From Amycolatopsis sp. NBC_00345 (GTDB lineage: Bacteria > Actinomycetota > Actinomycetes > Mycobacteriales > Pseudonocardiaceae), in NCBI RefSeq assembly GCF_036116635.1, contig NZ_CP107995.1:2480001-2544000 (forward strand): a stretch of 64,000 nt of DNA, in the 5' to 3' direction. Positions 32,592 through 41,295 of this stretch are shown piece by piece. The notes beneath the pieces were generated by a model that saw only the letters and a program-made list of their open reading frames with translations, had not been told where the DNA came from and did no database searches. A program made the position numbers and the translations under genes. Each line of letters starts with the position of its first letter. Position 1 is the stretch's first letter.

Positions 32592-33761
32592 TCAGACCAC
32601 GGGGGCCGGCCGCCGCAGGGCCTGGCGGCGCAGCCGGGTGAACTGCTTGGCGCTGTTGAGCGCGAAGACCCCGACGGTGGCGCCGTCACGCTGATACGTC
32701 GCCACGAAAGCGCCGTCCTCGGCCGTACCCTCCACGAACACCACCTCGTCGCCGGGCTCGGGGTGCCCGGCGAGCTGCAGGGTACCCGAGTACTGGTCGG
32801 ACCAGACGTACCCGCTCGGGGCGTAGTGCCGCGTGACGTGCCCGGCCAGCAGGTTCGCGACGGCCACGGGCGCCTGCTCGCTCGCGTTCGTCCAGTGCTC
32901 GTGCCGGTGCCGGGCGCCGGTTTCCGCGTGGCGGTACGCCGCGACATCGCCGACCGCGACGACGTTCGGCAGCCCCGTGACCAGGCCGCTGGAGGTGTGC
33001 ACGCCGTTGCCGACGTCGAGGCCGGAGCCGGCGAGCCAGTCCGTGGCCGGGACCATGCCGATGCCGACGACCACCACGTCCGCGGGCAGCTCCTCGCCGC
33101 CGGACAGCCGGACGCCGGTCACCCGCGCGCCGGTGGTCAGCAGGGTTTCCACGGCCGCGCCGCAGCGCAACGTCGTGCCGTGCCGGGCGTGCAGTGCCGC
33201 GCAGGCCTGCGCGAGCCGCGGGCCGAGCACCCGGGCCAGCGGTGTCTCCAGCGCTTCCAGCACCGTGACGTCGAGGCCCAGCGACCGGGCGGTGGACGCG
33301 ACCTCGGCGCCGATGAAGCCCGCGCCGACGATCACGATCCTCGCCCCGGGCACGAGTTCTTCCCGTAGTGCCAAGGAATCTTCGAGCGTGCGCAGTACAT
33401 GGACGCCCGCGATGCCCTCGGTCCCCGGCAGGGTCCGGGCCCGTCCGCCGGTGGCGAGCACTACCCCGTCGACGGCCAGCTCGCCGTCGGAGAGCACCAC
33501 CCGCCCGGCGGCCGGGTCGAGCCGCTCCGCGCGGGTGCCCAGCCGCAGTTCCAGCGACGCCGTGTCGTCGGCGTCCAGCAGGTCCAGCGACTCGCGCTCC
33601 GCCGTGCCGGCCAGGAACGCCTTCGACAGCGGCGGCCGGTCGTACGGCTGGTGCGGCTCCTCGCCGACCAGCACGACCCGCCCGTCGAACCCCTGCGCCC
33701 GCAGCTCCTGCGCGGCGCGGGCCCCGGCGAGCGAGGCGCCGATGATCGCCACACTCTTCAC
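32592..33761 (-). CDS. FAD-dependent ferredoxin reductase (Rieske oxygenase electron supply)
   Basis: A 389-residue NAD(P)H-dependent flavoprotein of the BphA4/ThcD class: FAD motif AIIGASLAGARAAQELRAQG near residue 5, NAD motif VIVGAGFIGAEVASTARSLG near residue 145, and the second FAD motif VVAVGDVAAYRH near residue 270, with a C-terminal reductase domain. It passes electrons to a Rieske ferredoxin. The GTG start overlaps the ferredoxin stop by four bases (GTGA). Within this window the obvious terminal oxygenase is the gbcA-type protein at 41296. Confidence 0.9.
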   Translation of the reverse strand: MKSVAIIGASLAGARAAQELRAQGFDGRVVLVGEEPHQPYDRPPLSKAFLAGTAERESLDLLDADDTASLELRLGTRAERLDPAAGRVVLSDGELAVDGVVLATGGRARTLPGTEGIAGVHVLRTLEDSLALREELVPGARIVIVGAGFIGAEVASTARSLGLDVTVLEALETPLARVLGPRLAQACAALHARHGTTLRCGAAVETLLTTGARVTGVRLSGGEELPADVVVVGIGMVPATDWLAGSGLDVGNGVHTSSGLVTGLPNVVAVGDVAAYRHAETGARHRHEHWTNASEQAPVAVANLLAGHVTRHYAPSGYVWSDQYSGTLQLAGHPEPGDEVVFVEGTAEDGAFVATYQRDGATVGVFALNSAKQFTRLRRQALRRPAPVV

Positions 33762-34075
33762 GCGGCGTTCTCCCGCGCGTCGGACTGCACATAGACGACG
33801 CCTTCGTCCACCAGCACCGAGTACGTGCGCACGGGCTTCTTCGCGGGCAGGCACGAAGGCATCCCGGTCCGCAGGTCGAACAGCGCCGCGTGCAGCGGGC
33901 ACTCGACGAAGCAGCCCTCCAGCCAGCCCTCCGACAGCGACGCGTCCTGGTGGCTGCAGGTGTCGTCGATCGCGTAGAGCTCACCGTCGGCGTTGAAGAC
34001 CGCGATCGGCTCGGCTCCCGCGATCCGGACGGATTCGCCGGGGGGCAGTTCGTCCACTGTGCACGCGCGTTGCAT
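33758..34075 (-). CDS. Rieske-type [2Fe-2S] ferredoxin
   Basis: A 105-residue soluble Rieske ferredoxin of the oxygenase electron-transfer type. Cluster ligands are in TCSHQDASL (Cys and His) and VECPLHAALF (Cys and His), the C-x-H / C-x2-H pattern. It accepts electrons from the reductase encoded next and delivers them to an oxygenase. First gene of the operon; CCTCCCGGAGG-like purine stretch precedes ATG 34075. Confidence 0.92.
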   Translation of the reverse strand: MQRACTVDELPPGESVRIAGAEPIAVFNADGELYAIDDTCSHQDASLSEGWLEGCFVECPLHAALFDLRTGMPSCLPAKKPVRTYSVLVDEGVVYVQSDARENAA

Positions 34076-34105
34076 CGGGGCCTCCGGGAGGAGATTGAAG
34101 GGAGT

Positions 34106-34171
34106 GTTGCGTATTAAGGAACGCGAGACGCGATACGCAACAAGTCTGAATCCGTGACCGGGTGCCGTCAA
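34106..34171 (-). promoter_or_regulatory. Promoter and tandem operators of the ferredoxin-reductase operon
   Basis: On the minus strand, TTGACG (34171-34166), a 17-base spacer and CAGACT (34148-34143) form a promoter. Just downstream lie GTTGCGTAT at 34106-34114 (plus-strand reading) and its complement ATACGCAAC at 34133-34141. The plus-strand 17-mer at 34106 fits GTYGCGYAWTRCGCRAC at 15 of 17 positions, the pattern of the 40111 site. A repressor here would block initiation. The regulator is not identified. Confidence 0.6.
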
Positions 34172-34230
34172 GGGTTACGAACCAGTAGATCCGGCGGGAT
34201 TTTCCCTGCCCGCAAGGGCCTCCGGCGTAC

Positions 34231-34277
34231 GTCAAGGACTCCTTACCCGCGTGGGACGCGGGTAAGGAGTCCTTGAC
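34231..34277. repeat. Palindrome family B, copy 2 (terminator of betA operon)
   Basis: Identical in arms to copy B1 (8054). It starts 11 bases after the betA stop codon and precedes the ferredoxin promoter, separating two leftward operons, as a terminator would. Confidence 0.85.
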
Positions 34278-34287
34278 GGAGCGGGGG

Positions 34288-35946
34288 TCAGGCGGGGAGG
34301 TGGCGGTGGAAGGGCTGCTTGATCGGGGCGAGCGGGGTGTTGCCGAGGATCAGGTCGGCGGACTTCTCGGCGGTCATCATCACCGGCGCGTAGATGTTGC
34401 CGTTGGGGATGTAGGGCATCACGGACGCGTCGACCACCCGCAGCCCCTCGGTGCCGTGGACCCGCATGGTGGCCGGGTCGACCACGGACAGCTCGTCCAC
34501 GCCCATCTTGGCGGTGCACGACGGGTGCAGCGCGGTCTCGGCGTCCTTCGCGACCCAGTCGAGGATCTGCTCGTCGGTCTCCACCTCGGGCCCGGGGGAG
34601 ATCTCGCCGCCGTTGTACGGGTCGAGCGCGGACTGGTTGAGGATCCGGCGCGCCACCCGCACGGCCTCCACCCACTCGCGGCGGTCGTTCTCGGTGGACA
34701 GGTAGTTGAACTTCAGCGCCGGGTGCTGACGCGGGTCGGTCGAGGTGATCTTGACCGTGCCGCGGGTGTCGGCGTACATCGGGCCGACGTGCACCTGGTA
34801 GCCGTGCCCGCCGGCCGGCACCGAGCCGTCGTAGCGGATGGCCACCGGCAGGAAGTGGAACATCAGGTTCGGGTACGCCACCTCTTCGTTGCTGCGGACG
34901 AACCCGCCGCCCTCGAAGTGGTTGGTCGCGGCCGGGCCGGAGCGCAGGAACAGCCACTGCGCGCCGATGTAGGGCCGCTTCCACTTGGCCAGTGAGGGCT
35001 GCATGGAGACCGGCTGCTTGCAGGAGTACTGGATGTACACCTCGAGGTGGTCCTGCAGGTTCTCGCCGACGCCGGGCAGGTCCTTGACCACGTCGATGCC
35101 CAGCCGCTCCAGCTCGGCCGCGTTGCCGACGCCGGACAGCTGCAGCAGCTGCGGCGTGTTGACCGCGCCGCCGCACAGGATGATCTCCTTGCCGTACACC
35201 TCGCCCGGCGCGCCGCGGCCCTCCGAGTACTCGACGCCGATCGCGCGCGTGCCGTCGAAGAGGATCTGCGAGACGAACGCGTGCGTCTTCACCGTCAGGT
35301 TCGGCCGGTGCATCACCGGGTGCAGGTACGCGCGGGCGGCCGAGAGGCGGCGGCCCTTGCGGACGTTGCGGTCGAAGGCCGCGAAGCCCTCCTGCCGGTA
35401 GCCGTTGACGTCGTCCGTGCGCGGGTAGCCCGCCTCCACGGCGGCGTCGAAGAAGGCTTGGAACAACGGGTTGGTCGCGGGCCCGCGCTCCAGCTCCAGC
35501 GGGCCGCTGTGCCCGCGCCACTGCCCGTCCGGCGCGTCGGCGATGCAGTTCTCCATGCGCTGGAAGTAGGGCAGGCAGTGCGCGTAGTCCCAAGTGGACA
35601 TTCCGGGGTCGCCGGCCCAGCGCTCGTAGTCGAGCGGGTTGCCGCGCTGGAAGATCATCCCGTTGATGCTGCTGGACCCGCCGAGCACCTTGCCGCGCGC
35701 GTGGTAGATCCGCCGCCGGTTCATGTGCGGCTCGGGCTCGCTGCGGTAGCCCCAGTCGTAGAACCTGCTGCCGATCGGGAAGGTCAGCGCCGCGGGCATG
35801 TGGATGAACACGTCCCACTTGGCGTCGGAGCGACCGGCCTCCAGCACCAGCACCTTCGTGGCCGGGTCGGCCGACAGGCGGTTCGCGAGCGCGCAGCCCG
35901 CCGAGCCGCCGCCGACGATGACGAAGTCGTAGCTTTCGGAACTCAT
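34288..35946 (-). CDS. betA: Choline dehydrogenase (GMC oxidoreductase)
   Basis: Oxidises choline to betaine aldehyde at the membrane face, using FAD. The 552 residues match BetA length and motifs: FAD Rossmann FVIVGGGSAGCALANRLS at the N-terminus, GMC signature 1 GKVLGGSSSINGMIFQRGN, signature 2 GAVNTPQLLQLSGVGN, the active-site region HPSCTAKMG and the closing VVDASVMP...GNIYAPVMM. GAGAAGGAGGAGAG precedes ATG 35946. It is the last gene of the betB-permease-betA operon, with 13 bases between it and the permease. Other GMC alcohol oxidases are possible but context strongly favours choline. Confidence 0.92.
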   Translation of the reverse strand: MSSESYDFVIVGGGSAGCALANRLSADPATKVLVLEAGRSDAKWDVFIHMPAALTFPIGSRFYDWGYRSEPEPHMNRRRIYHARGKVLGGSSSINGMIFQRGNPLDYERWAGDPGMSTWDYAHCLPYFQRMENCIADAPDGQWRGHSGPLELERGPATNPLFQAFFDAAVEAGYPRTDDVNGYRQEGFAAFDRNVRKGRRLSAARAYLHPVMHRPNLTVKTHAFVSQILFDGTRAIGVEYSEGRGAPGEVYGKEIILCGGAVNTPQLLQLSGVGNAAELERLGIDVVKDLPGVGENLQDHLEVYIQYSCKQPVSMQPSLAKWKRPYIGAQWLFLRSGPAATNHFEGGGFVRSNEEVAYPNLMFHFLPVAIRYDGSVPAGGHGYQVHVGPMYADTRGTVKITSTDPRQHPALKFNYLSTENDRREWVEAVRVARRILNQSALDPYNGGEISPGPEVETDEQILDWVAKDAETALHPSCTAKMGVDELSVVDPATMRVHGTEGLRVVDASVMPYIPNGNIYAPVMMTAEKSADLILGNTPLAPIKQPFHRHLPA

Positions 35947-35959
35947 CTCTCCTCCTTCT

Positions 35960-37534
35960 CTATCCGGTCACCGCGTCGGGCGCGTCCGGCTGGTGCTCGG
36001 CGCTGGTGTGCCCAGCCGCCCACCGCCGGCGCCGGACGAGCAGCATCGCCCCGCCGACCACGACGATCAGCGCGGTGATCAGCACCGCGCCCCACTGGAA
36101 GTACCAGTGGTCGCTGCCGTAGACCTCGGCGCGCGGCCAGAGCAGGTTGATGGTCATGCCGGCCCCGTAGAGCACGGCGACCAGATTGATGAGCGTGCCC
36201 CAGCGGCCGAGCTTGAAGTACGGGCCGTGCCCGGGCCGTGGCCACTGGCCCCGCAGCCGGCGCAGCAGCATCGGGGCGGTCACCATCAGGTAAGGGATGT
36301 AGAACAGGATGATCGCGGTCGAGGTGAGCACGAAGAACGCGCGCTGGTTGCCGAGGTTGATCAGCAGCACCACCACGGTCAGCCCGCCGGTGATCAGCGC
36401 CGGCACCACCGGCGTCTTCGACCGCTTGGACACCTTCGAGAGCGACTTGCTGAACGGCAGGCGGCCGTCGCGGGCCATCGCGAACGTCATCCGGATCGCC
36501 GCGGTCTGCACGGCCAGGCAGCACACGGTGATCGCGATCGCCGAGCAGATCAGGAACGCGTCGCCGAGCCCGGTGCCCAGCGTGCTCTTGAGCAGGTACG
36601 GCATGCCGGAGGTGCTCAGCTCACTGGCGTTCAGGTCGCCGACCGCCATCATGCCGACGAGCATCATCAGCCCGCCGACCAGGAACGCCGCGGTGATCGC
36701 GCGGAGGATGGCGCGCGGCGCGTGCCGGCGCGGCTGCGTGGTCTCCTCGGCGAGCGAGCCCGCCGTGTCGAAGCCGTAGAACACGTACGCGCTCATCAGC
36801 GACGCCACCAGGAACGCGCCGAGGTAGCCGAGCGGCTGGCCGGCTCCGGTGCCGTGGGTGTCGAAGACCAGCCCCGGCCCGCGCTTGATGTGCACGGCCA
36901 GCGCGATGATCAGCAGCACGCTCGCGATCAGCTCCACGGCCACGCCGAAGTTGTTGATCTTCGCCATCAGCTTGACGCCGATGATGTTCACGATGGTCGC
37001 GAACACCACCAGCACGAGCGCGAGGATGATCGCGTTCTGCGCGCCGCCGGGGGTGGAGGTGAGCCCGGCGTCGGCGTCGCTGCCGACGATCTGGAACGCC
37101 GTGGACACCTGCGGCAGGATGATCTGGTACGCCACCGCGACGGCCGCGGCGGTCACGATCGCGCCGATGATCATGATCCAGCCGGCCAGCCACGACGTCA
37201 CGGGTTTCGCGATCTGCTTGGCCCACTGGTAGACCGAGCCGGCGAGCGGGAACTGCCCGGCCAGCTCGGCGAAGCACAGCGCCACGGCCAGCTGGCCGAC
37301 GAACACCAGCGGCCAGGTCCAGATGAAGGCCGGGCCGCCGGAGCCGAAGCCGAAGAAGAACAGCTGGAACACGCCGGTCATGATCGAGATGTAGCTGAAC
37401 CCGGCGGCGAAGCTGGAGAAGGAGCCGAGGGAGCGTTCGAGTTCCTGGCGGTAGCCGAACTTCGCGAGCTCGGAGCTGTCGGACCCGTCGCTCCCGGCGG
37501 ACCCCCCGCCCGTCGGCTTGGATCGTGTGGTCAT
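35960..37534 (-). CDS. APC-superfamily permease, probable choline/betaine-related importer
   Basis: A 524-residue membrane protein with about 12 helices of the amino acid-polyamine-organocation fold. The N-terminus is a Gly/Ser-rich cytoplasmic tail followed by LGSFSSFAAGFSYISIMTG and helix 1 GSGGPAFIWTWPLVFVGQ. Position between betB and betA in one operon suggests uptake of choline, betaine or a related amine; the family more often moves amino acids and GABA. ATG 37534 follows AAGGAC. Confidence 0.85.
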   Translation of the reverse strand: MTTRSKPTGGGSAGSDGSDSSELAKFGYRQELERSLGSFSSFAAGFSYISIMTGVFQLFFFGFGSGGPAFIWTWPLVFVGQLAVALCFAELAGQFPLAGSVYQWAKQIAKPVTSWLAGWIMIIGAIVTAAAVAVAYQIILPQVSTAFQIVGSDADAGLTSTPGGAQNAIILALVLVVFATIVNIIGVKLMAKINNFGVAVELIASVLLIIALAVHIKRGPGLVFDTHGTGAGQPLGYLGAFLVASLMSAYVFYGFDTAGSLAEETTQPRRHAPRAILRAITAAFLVGGLMMLVGMMAVGDLNASELSTSGMPYLLKSTLGTGLGDAFLICSAIAITVCCLAVQTAAIRMTFAMARDGRLPFSKSLSKVSKRSKTPVVPALITGGLTVVVLLINLGNQRAFFVLTSTAIILFYIPYLMVTAPMLLRRLRGQWPRPGHGPYFKLGRWGTLINLVAVLYGAGMTINLLWPRAEVYGSDHWYFQWGAVLITALIVVVGGAMLLVRRRRWAAGHTSAEHQPDAPDAVTG

Positions 37535-37589
37535 CGTTTGTCCTTGGGTGGGGTGTGGGGAGAACCGGGGTGGGGGTTGGGGAGCTGGA

Positions 37590-39056
37590 TCAGCCGGCGA
37601 ACCAGCGTTGCGGGGCGGGCTCGATGTTGTGGTAGATGTGCTTGGCCTCGCGGTACTCGTCCAGCCCCGAAGGGCCGAGCTCACGCCCGATGCCGGACTT
37701 GCCGAAACCTCCCCACTCGGCCTGGGGCAGGTACGGGTGGTAGTCGTTGATCCACACGGTGCCGTGGCGCAGCGCCCCGGCGACGCGCTGGGCGCGGCCG
37801 GCGTCCGAGGTCCAGACGGCGCCCGCGAGGCCGTAGTCCGTGTCGTTGGCCAGCTCGACCGCTTCGGCTTCGGTGGCGAACCGCTCGACCGTGACCACCG
37901 GCCCGAACACCTCCTCCCGCACCACCGCCATGTCCCGCGTGCAGCCGGAGAACACGGTGGGGCGCAAGAAGAATCCGTGACGGAGGTGCTCGTCGGCGGG
38001 CCGGGCGCCGCCCGCTCGCAGCGTCGCGCCGGCCTTGATCGCGCCGGCGATGTAACCCTCGACTTTCGCGCGGTGCGCCGCCGACACGAGCGGGCCGGCC
38101 TCGGTGTCCGGGTCGAGACCGTTGCCCAGCCGGATCCGGTCGGCCCGCGCGGCCAGCTCGTCGACGAACCGGTCGTGCACGCCGTCCTGGACGATCAGCC
38201 GCGCGCCGGCCGAGCAGACCTGTCCGGAGTGGACGAACGCGGCGGCGAGGGCGTAGTCGAGCGCGGTGTCGAAATCGGCGTCGTCGAAGACCACGTTGGG
38301 GTTCTTGCCGCCCAGCTCCAGCGCCACCCGGCGGACCCCGCGCGCGGCGGCGGCCATGATCTTCTCCCCGGTGGCCAGCCCGCCGGTGAACGACACCAGG
38401 TCCACACCCGGGTGCTCGACCAGCGCGGCGCCCACCGGGCCGGGCCCGAGCAGCAGGTTCACCACGCCCGCGGGCGCGCCGGCCTCCTCGGTCAGCGCGA
38501 CCAGCGAGACGGTGGTCAGCGGGGTGACCTCGCTGGGCTTGAGCACCACGGTGTTGCCCGCGGCCAGCGCCGGCGCGACCTTCCAGGCCATCTGCAGCAG
38601 CGGGTAGTTCCACGGCGCGATCAGCGCGCAGACGCCCACCGGCTCGTGCACGATCCGGCTGATCGCCTTCGGGTTCCCGGTGTCCACCACACGCCCGGCG
38701 TCGGCGGCGGCGAGGCTCGCGTAATAACGGAAGACGGCGGTGACGTCGTCCACGTCGATGCGCCCCTCGGCCAGCGTCTTGCCGGTGTCGAGGCTTTCGG
38801 TGCGGGCGAGGTCTTCGCGGTCTCGCTGCAGCAGGGCGGCGATGCGGGTCAGCAGGTCGGCCCGTTCACCCGTCGTGGTCGTCCGCCAGGGCCCGCTGTC
38901 GAAGGCACGGCGGGCGGCGGTGACCGCGGCGCCGACCTCGGCCGGCCCGGCGACGGCCACGGTTCGCAGCACTTCGCCGGTCGCAGGGTTGAGTACTTCG
39001 GCACGCGCCCCCTCGGACGCTTCGGTCCAGATCCCGTCGATGTGGAGGTCCTTCAT
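37590..39056 (-). CDS. betB: Betaine aldehyde dehydrogenase
   Basis: Converts betaine aldehyde to glycine betaine with NAD(P). The 488-residue ALDH fold has the cofactor motif APWNYPLLQ near residue 148, the general base Glu 248 in LELGGKNPN, and the nucleophile Cys 281 in SGQVCSAGARL. First gene of the operon with the permease and betA. A TetR palindrome lies between it and the divergent BetI-like gene. Substrate assignment rests on the adjoining betA. Confidence 0.92.
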   Translation of the reverse strand: MKDLHIDGIWTEASEGARAEVLNPATGEVLRTVAVAGPAEVGAAVTAARRAFDSGPWRTTTTGERADLLTRIAALLQRDREDLARTESLDTGKTLAEGRIDVDDVTAVFRYYASLAAADAGRVVDTGNPKAISRIVHEPVGVCALIAPWNYPLLQMAWKVAPALAAGNTVVLKPSEVTPLTTVSLVALTEEAGAPAGVVNLLLGPGPVGAALVEHPGVDLVSFTGGLATGEKIMAAAARGVRRVALELGGKNPNVVFDDADFDTALDYALAAAFVHSGQVCSAGARLIVQDGVHDRFVDELAARADRIRLGNGLDPDTEAGPLVSAAHRAKVEGYIAGAIKAGATLRAGGARPADEHLRHGFFLRPTVFSGCTRDMAVVREEVFGPVVTVERFATEAEAVELANDTDYGLAGAVWTSDAGRAQRVAGALRHGTVWINDYHPYLPQAEWGGFGKSGIGRELGPSGLDEYREAKHIYHNIEPAPQRWFAG

Positions 39057-39121
39057 CAGGCCTTCCCGTGCTCGCGGAGCCGGTTGCCCCGATTGCGGAC
39101 GTGACGCGGGGCACTTCGAGT

Positions 39122-39149
39122 GCGTACATTTGTACGCGAAGCATGTACA
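39122..39149. promoter_or_regulatory. BetI/TetR-type operator
   Basis: GCGTACA-TT-TGTACGC (39122-39137) is a perfect 16-base palindrome; a second arm pair TGTAC/GTACA (39131-39149) overlaps it. It lies between betB and the TetR gene and is the likely choline-responsive operator of both. Confidence 0.7.
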
Positions 39150-39224
39150 CATGTCCACAACGAGTTCTCTGGGTTTTCCTGGGCGTAACTCGGTGCGGCC
39201 GGTGAGCGAAGGAGCTGCGGGGCG

Positions 39225-39803
39225 ATGGCGACGAGGGAGTCGGCCGGGCGCCGGCTGCGGGGTCCGAACGACCCGGAGCGGCGCGCGCGGATCGCGAAGG
39301 CGGCCATCCAGGTGGTCGCGGAGCGGGGCATCGACGGGCTGACCCACCGCGCCGTCGCGGCCGCGGCCGACGTGCCGCTCGGCTCGACCACCTACCACTT
39401 CGCGACGCTCGACGACCTGCTCGAGGTCGCGTTGCACGAGGCGGCCGAGAACAACGTGCGCGAGCTGCGGGAGTGGGAGCAGGCGCTGGCGCCGGACGCC
39501 GATTTCGCGACGGCGCTGGCCGAGCTGGTGATGGGCTACATCCACGAGCTGTACCCGCACACCGTCGTCGAGTACGACCTTTACGTCGCGGCCCTGCACC
39601 GGCCACGGCTGCGCCCGGCGAGCGCGGCGTGGGACGACGCCCTGATCGAGCTGTTCCGCTCCCGCACCGACCCGCTCACCGGACGGCTGCTCGCCGGGCT
39701 CTTCTGCGGCCTGCTCATGCAGGCGGCGCTGGCCGAGCCCCAGCCGGACCACGCCGAGATCGAGGCGCTCTTCCGCCGGGCCATCGAGGGGCCCGCCGCC
39801 TGA
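39225..39803 (+). CDS. TetR-family regulator, BetI-like
   Basis: A 192-residue repressor. The HTH is in the N-terminal 60 residues (GIDGLTHRAVAAAADVPLGSTTYHFATLDDLL), matching the TetR/BetI pattern. Its divergent position from betB with a palindrome between them fits choline-sensing control of the betB-permease-betA operon. Confidence 0.85.
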   Translation: MATRESAGRRLRGPNDPERRARIAKAAIQVVAERGIDGLTHRAVAAAADVPLGSTTYHFATLDDLLEVALHEAAENNVRELREWEQALAPDADFATALAELVMGYIHELYPHTVVEYDLYVAALHRPRLRPASAAWDDALIELFRSRTDPLTGRLLAGLFCGLLMQAALAEPQPDHAEIEALFRRAIEGPAA

Positions 39804-40175
39804 CGGGCGACTTTGCCCGATTGGCCCTGCTGCCGGATCGGGCCCACTGTCGGATCCGGCCGACCGCCTGACCGCGCCACTGCCGGATCAGGCTCGCCGC
39901 CGGTCGGCCCTGCGCCCTGCTCCGCTCCGCCGTCCGAGTGGCCCGCCGCTCGCCCGCGTCGTCACGGCGCGGGCGGTAGCACCGCGTTCACCTGCCGGAA
40001 ACCGTGATCGCGCAACAGGTTCCCCTACCGGCCGGTAATCGGGTGACGCGTAAATCCGTTCTTGACACCTGCCCCGGCGCGCCCGCACTCTGTTCCGTAG
40101 AGAGCAACCCGTCGCGTAATGCGCAACTACTTCGCTCTTGATCCCCCATATTCTTCGCGGAGAGGAGTGGAGTCT
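39804..40175. other. Intergenic region with short repeats, mscR promoter and half-sites
   Basis: The 372 bases hold three copies of a 15-mer related to CTGCCGGATCGGGCC (39830, 39847, 39880) directly downstream of the TetR gene, then half-sites ATCGCGCAAC (40007-40016) and GACGCGTAAA (40045-40054) resembling the 40111 operator, then the mscR promoter. No gene is supported. Confidence 0.5.
40062..40127 (+). promoter_or_regulatory. Promoter and 17-base operator of the mscR-gbcA operon
   Basis: TTGACA (40062-40067), an 18-base spacer and CACTCT (40086-40091) give a promoter starting near 40098. GTCGCGTAATGCGCAAC (40111-40127) is an imperfect palindrome just downstream, in the same position relative to the start site as the operators of the ferredoxin operon at 34106-34141. 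Confidence 0.6.
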
Positions 40176-41264
40176 GTGCCGCAGCAGGTTCGCGGTGTGG
40201 TCGCGCTGAAGCGCGGGGCACCGGTGGAAGTCGTGGACATCGTGGTCCCGGACCCCGGCCCGGGCGAGGCGGTGGTCCGGGTCCAGGCGTGCGGGGTGTG
40301 CCACACCGACCTGCACTACCGGGAAGGCGGCATCACCGACGAGTTCCCGTTCCTGCTCGGCCACGAGGCCGCCGGGATCGTGGAGGCCGTCGGCGCGGGT
40401 GTCACCGACGTGGCGCCGGGCGATTTCGTGGTGCTGAACTGGCGCGCGGTCTGCGGCGTCTGCCGGGCCTGCCGCCGCGGCCGGCCCTGGTACTGCTTCG
40501 ACACGCACAACGCGGCCCAGCCGATGACGCTCGCCGACGGCACGCCGCTCGCACCCGCGCTCGGCATCGGCGCGTTCGCGGAGAAGACGCTGGTCGCCGC
40601 CGGCCAGTGCACGAAAGTCGCGCCCGGCGTCCGGCCCGAGGTGGCCGGGCTGCTCGGCTGCGGCGTGATGGCGGGGATCGGCGCGGCGATCAACACCGGC
40701 GGCGTCGGCCGTGGCGACTCGGTGGCCGTGTTCGGCTGCGGGGGAGTGGGCGGCGCGGCGATCGCCGGGGCGGCGCTGGCGGGCGCGACCGAGGTGATCG
40801 CGGTGGACGTCGACGAAACGAAGCTCGCGCTGGCCCGCCGGCTCGGCGCCACCCGGGTCGTCAACGCCCGCGAGGCCGACCCGGTCGAGGCGATCCGCGA
40901 GCTGACCGGCGGGCACGGCGCGGACGTGGTGATCGACGCGGTCGGCCGGCCCGAGACATTCCAGCAGGCCTTCTACGCGCGTGACCTGGCCGGCACCGTG
41001 GTGCTGGTCGGCGTGCCGACTCCGGAGATGCGGCTGGAACTGCCGCTGATCGACGTCTTCTCGCGCGGCGGGGCGGTGAAGTCCTCGTGGTACGGCGACT
41101 GCCTGCCCGCGCGCGACTTCCCGATGCTGCTCGACCTGCACCGCCGGGGCCGTCTCCCGCTGGACGAGTTCGTCAGCGAGACCATCGAACTGGACGGCGT
41201 GGAGCGCGCGTTCGACACCATGCGCAGCGGCCGCGTGCTGCGTTCCGTGGTCACGCTCCCCTGA
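40176..41264 (+). CDS. mscR: S-(hydroxymethyl)mycothiol dehydrogenase (formaldehyde dehydrogenase)
   Basis: Oxidises the formaldehyde-mycothiol adduct with NAD, detoxifying formaldehyde released by demethylation. The 362-residue zinc alcohol dehydrogenase has catalytic zinc ligands Cys 42 (GVCHTDLHYREGG) and His 63 (GHEAAGIVE), structural zinc Cys 93, 96, 99 and 107, and the NAD motif FGCGGVGGAAIAGAALAGA. The motifs QCTKV near residue 147 and FPMLLDL match the mycothiol-dependent class. GTG 40176 is preferred over in-frame GTG 40167, whose spacing from the purine box is too short. It is 31 bases upstream of the Rieske oxygenase. Confidence 0.9.
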   Translation: MPQQVRGVVALKRGAPVEVVDIVVPDPGPGEAVVRVQACGVCHTDLHYREGGITDEFPFLLGHEAAGIVEAVGAGVTDVAPGDFVVLNWRAVCGVCRACRRGRPWYCFDTHNAAQPMTLADGTPLAPALGIGAFAEKTLVAAGQCTKVAPGVRPEVAGLLGCGVMAGIGAAINTGGVGRGDSVAVFGCGGVGGAAIAGAALAGATEVIAVDVDETKLALARRLGATRVVNAREADPVEAIRELTGGHGADVVIDAVGRPETFQQAFYARDLAGTVVLVGVPTPEMRLELPLIDVFSRGGAVKSSWYGDCLPARDFPMLLDLHRRGRLPLDEFVSETIELDGVERAFDTMRSGRVLRSVVTLP

Positions 41265-41295
41265 ATGCCACCCCACCCAGAAAGGAGCACCGCCG

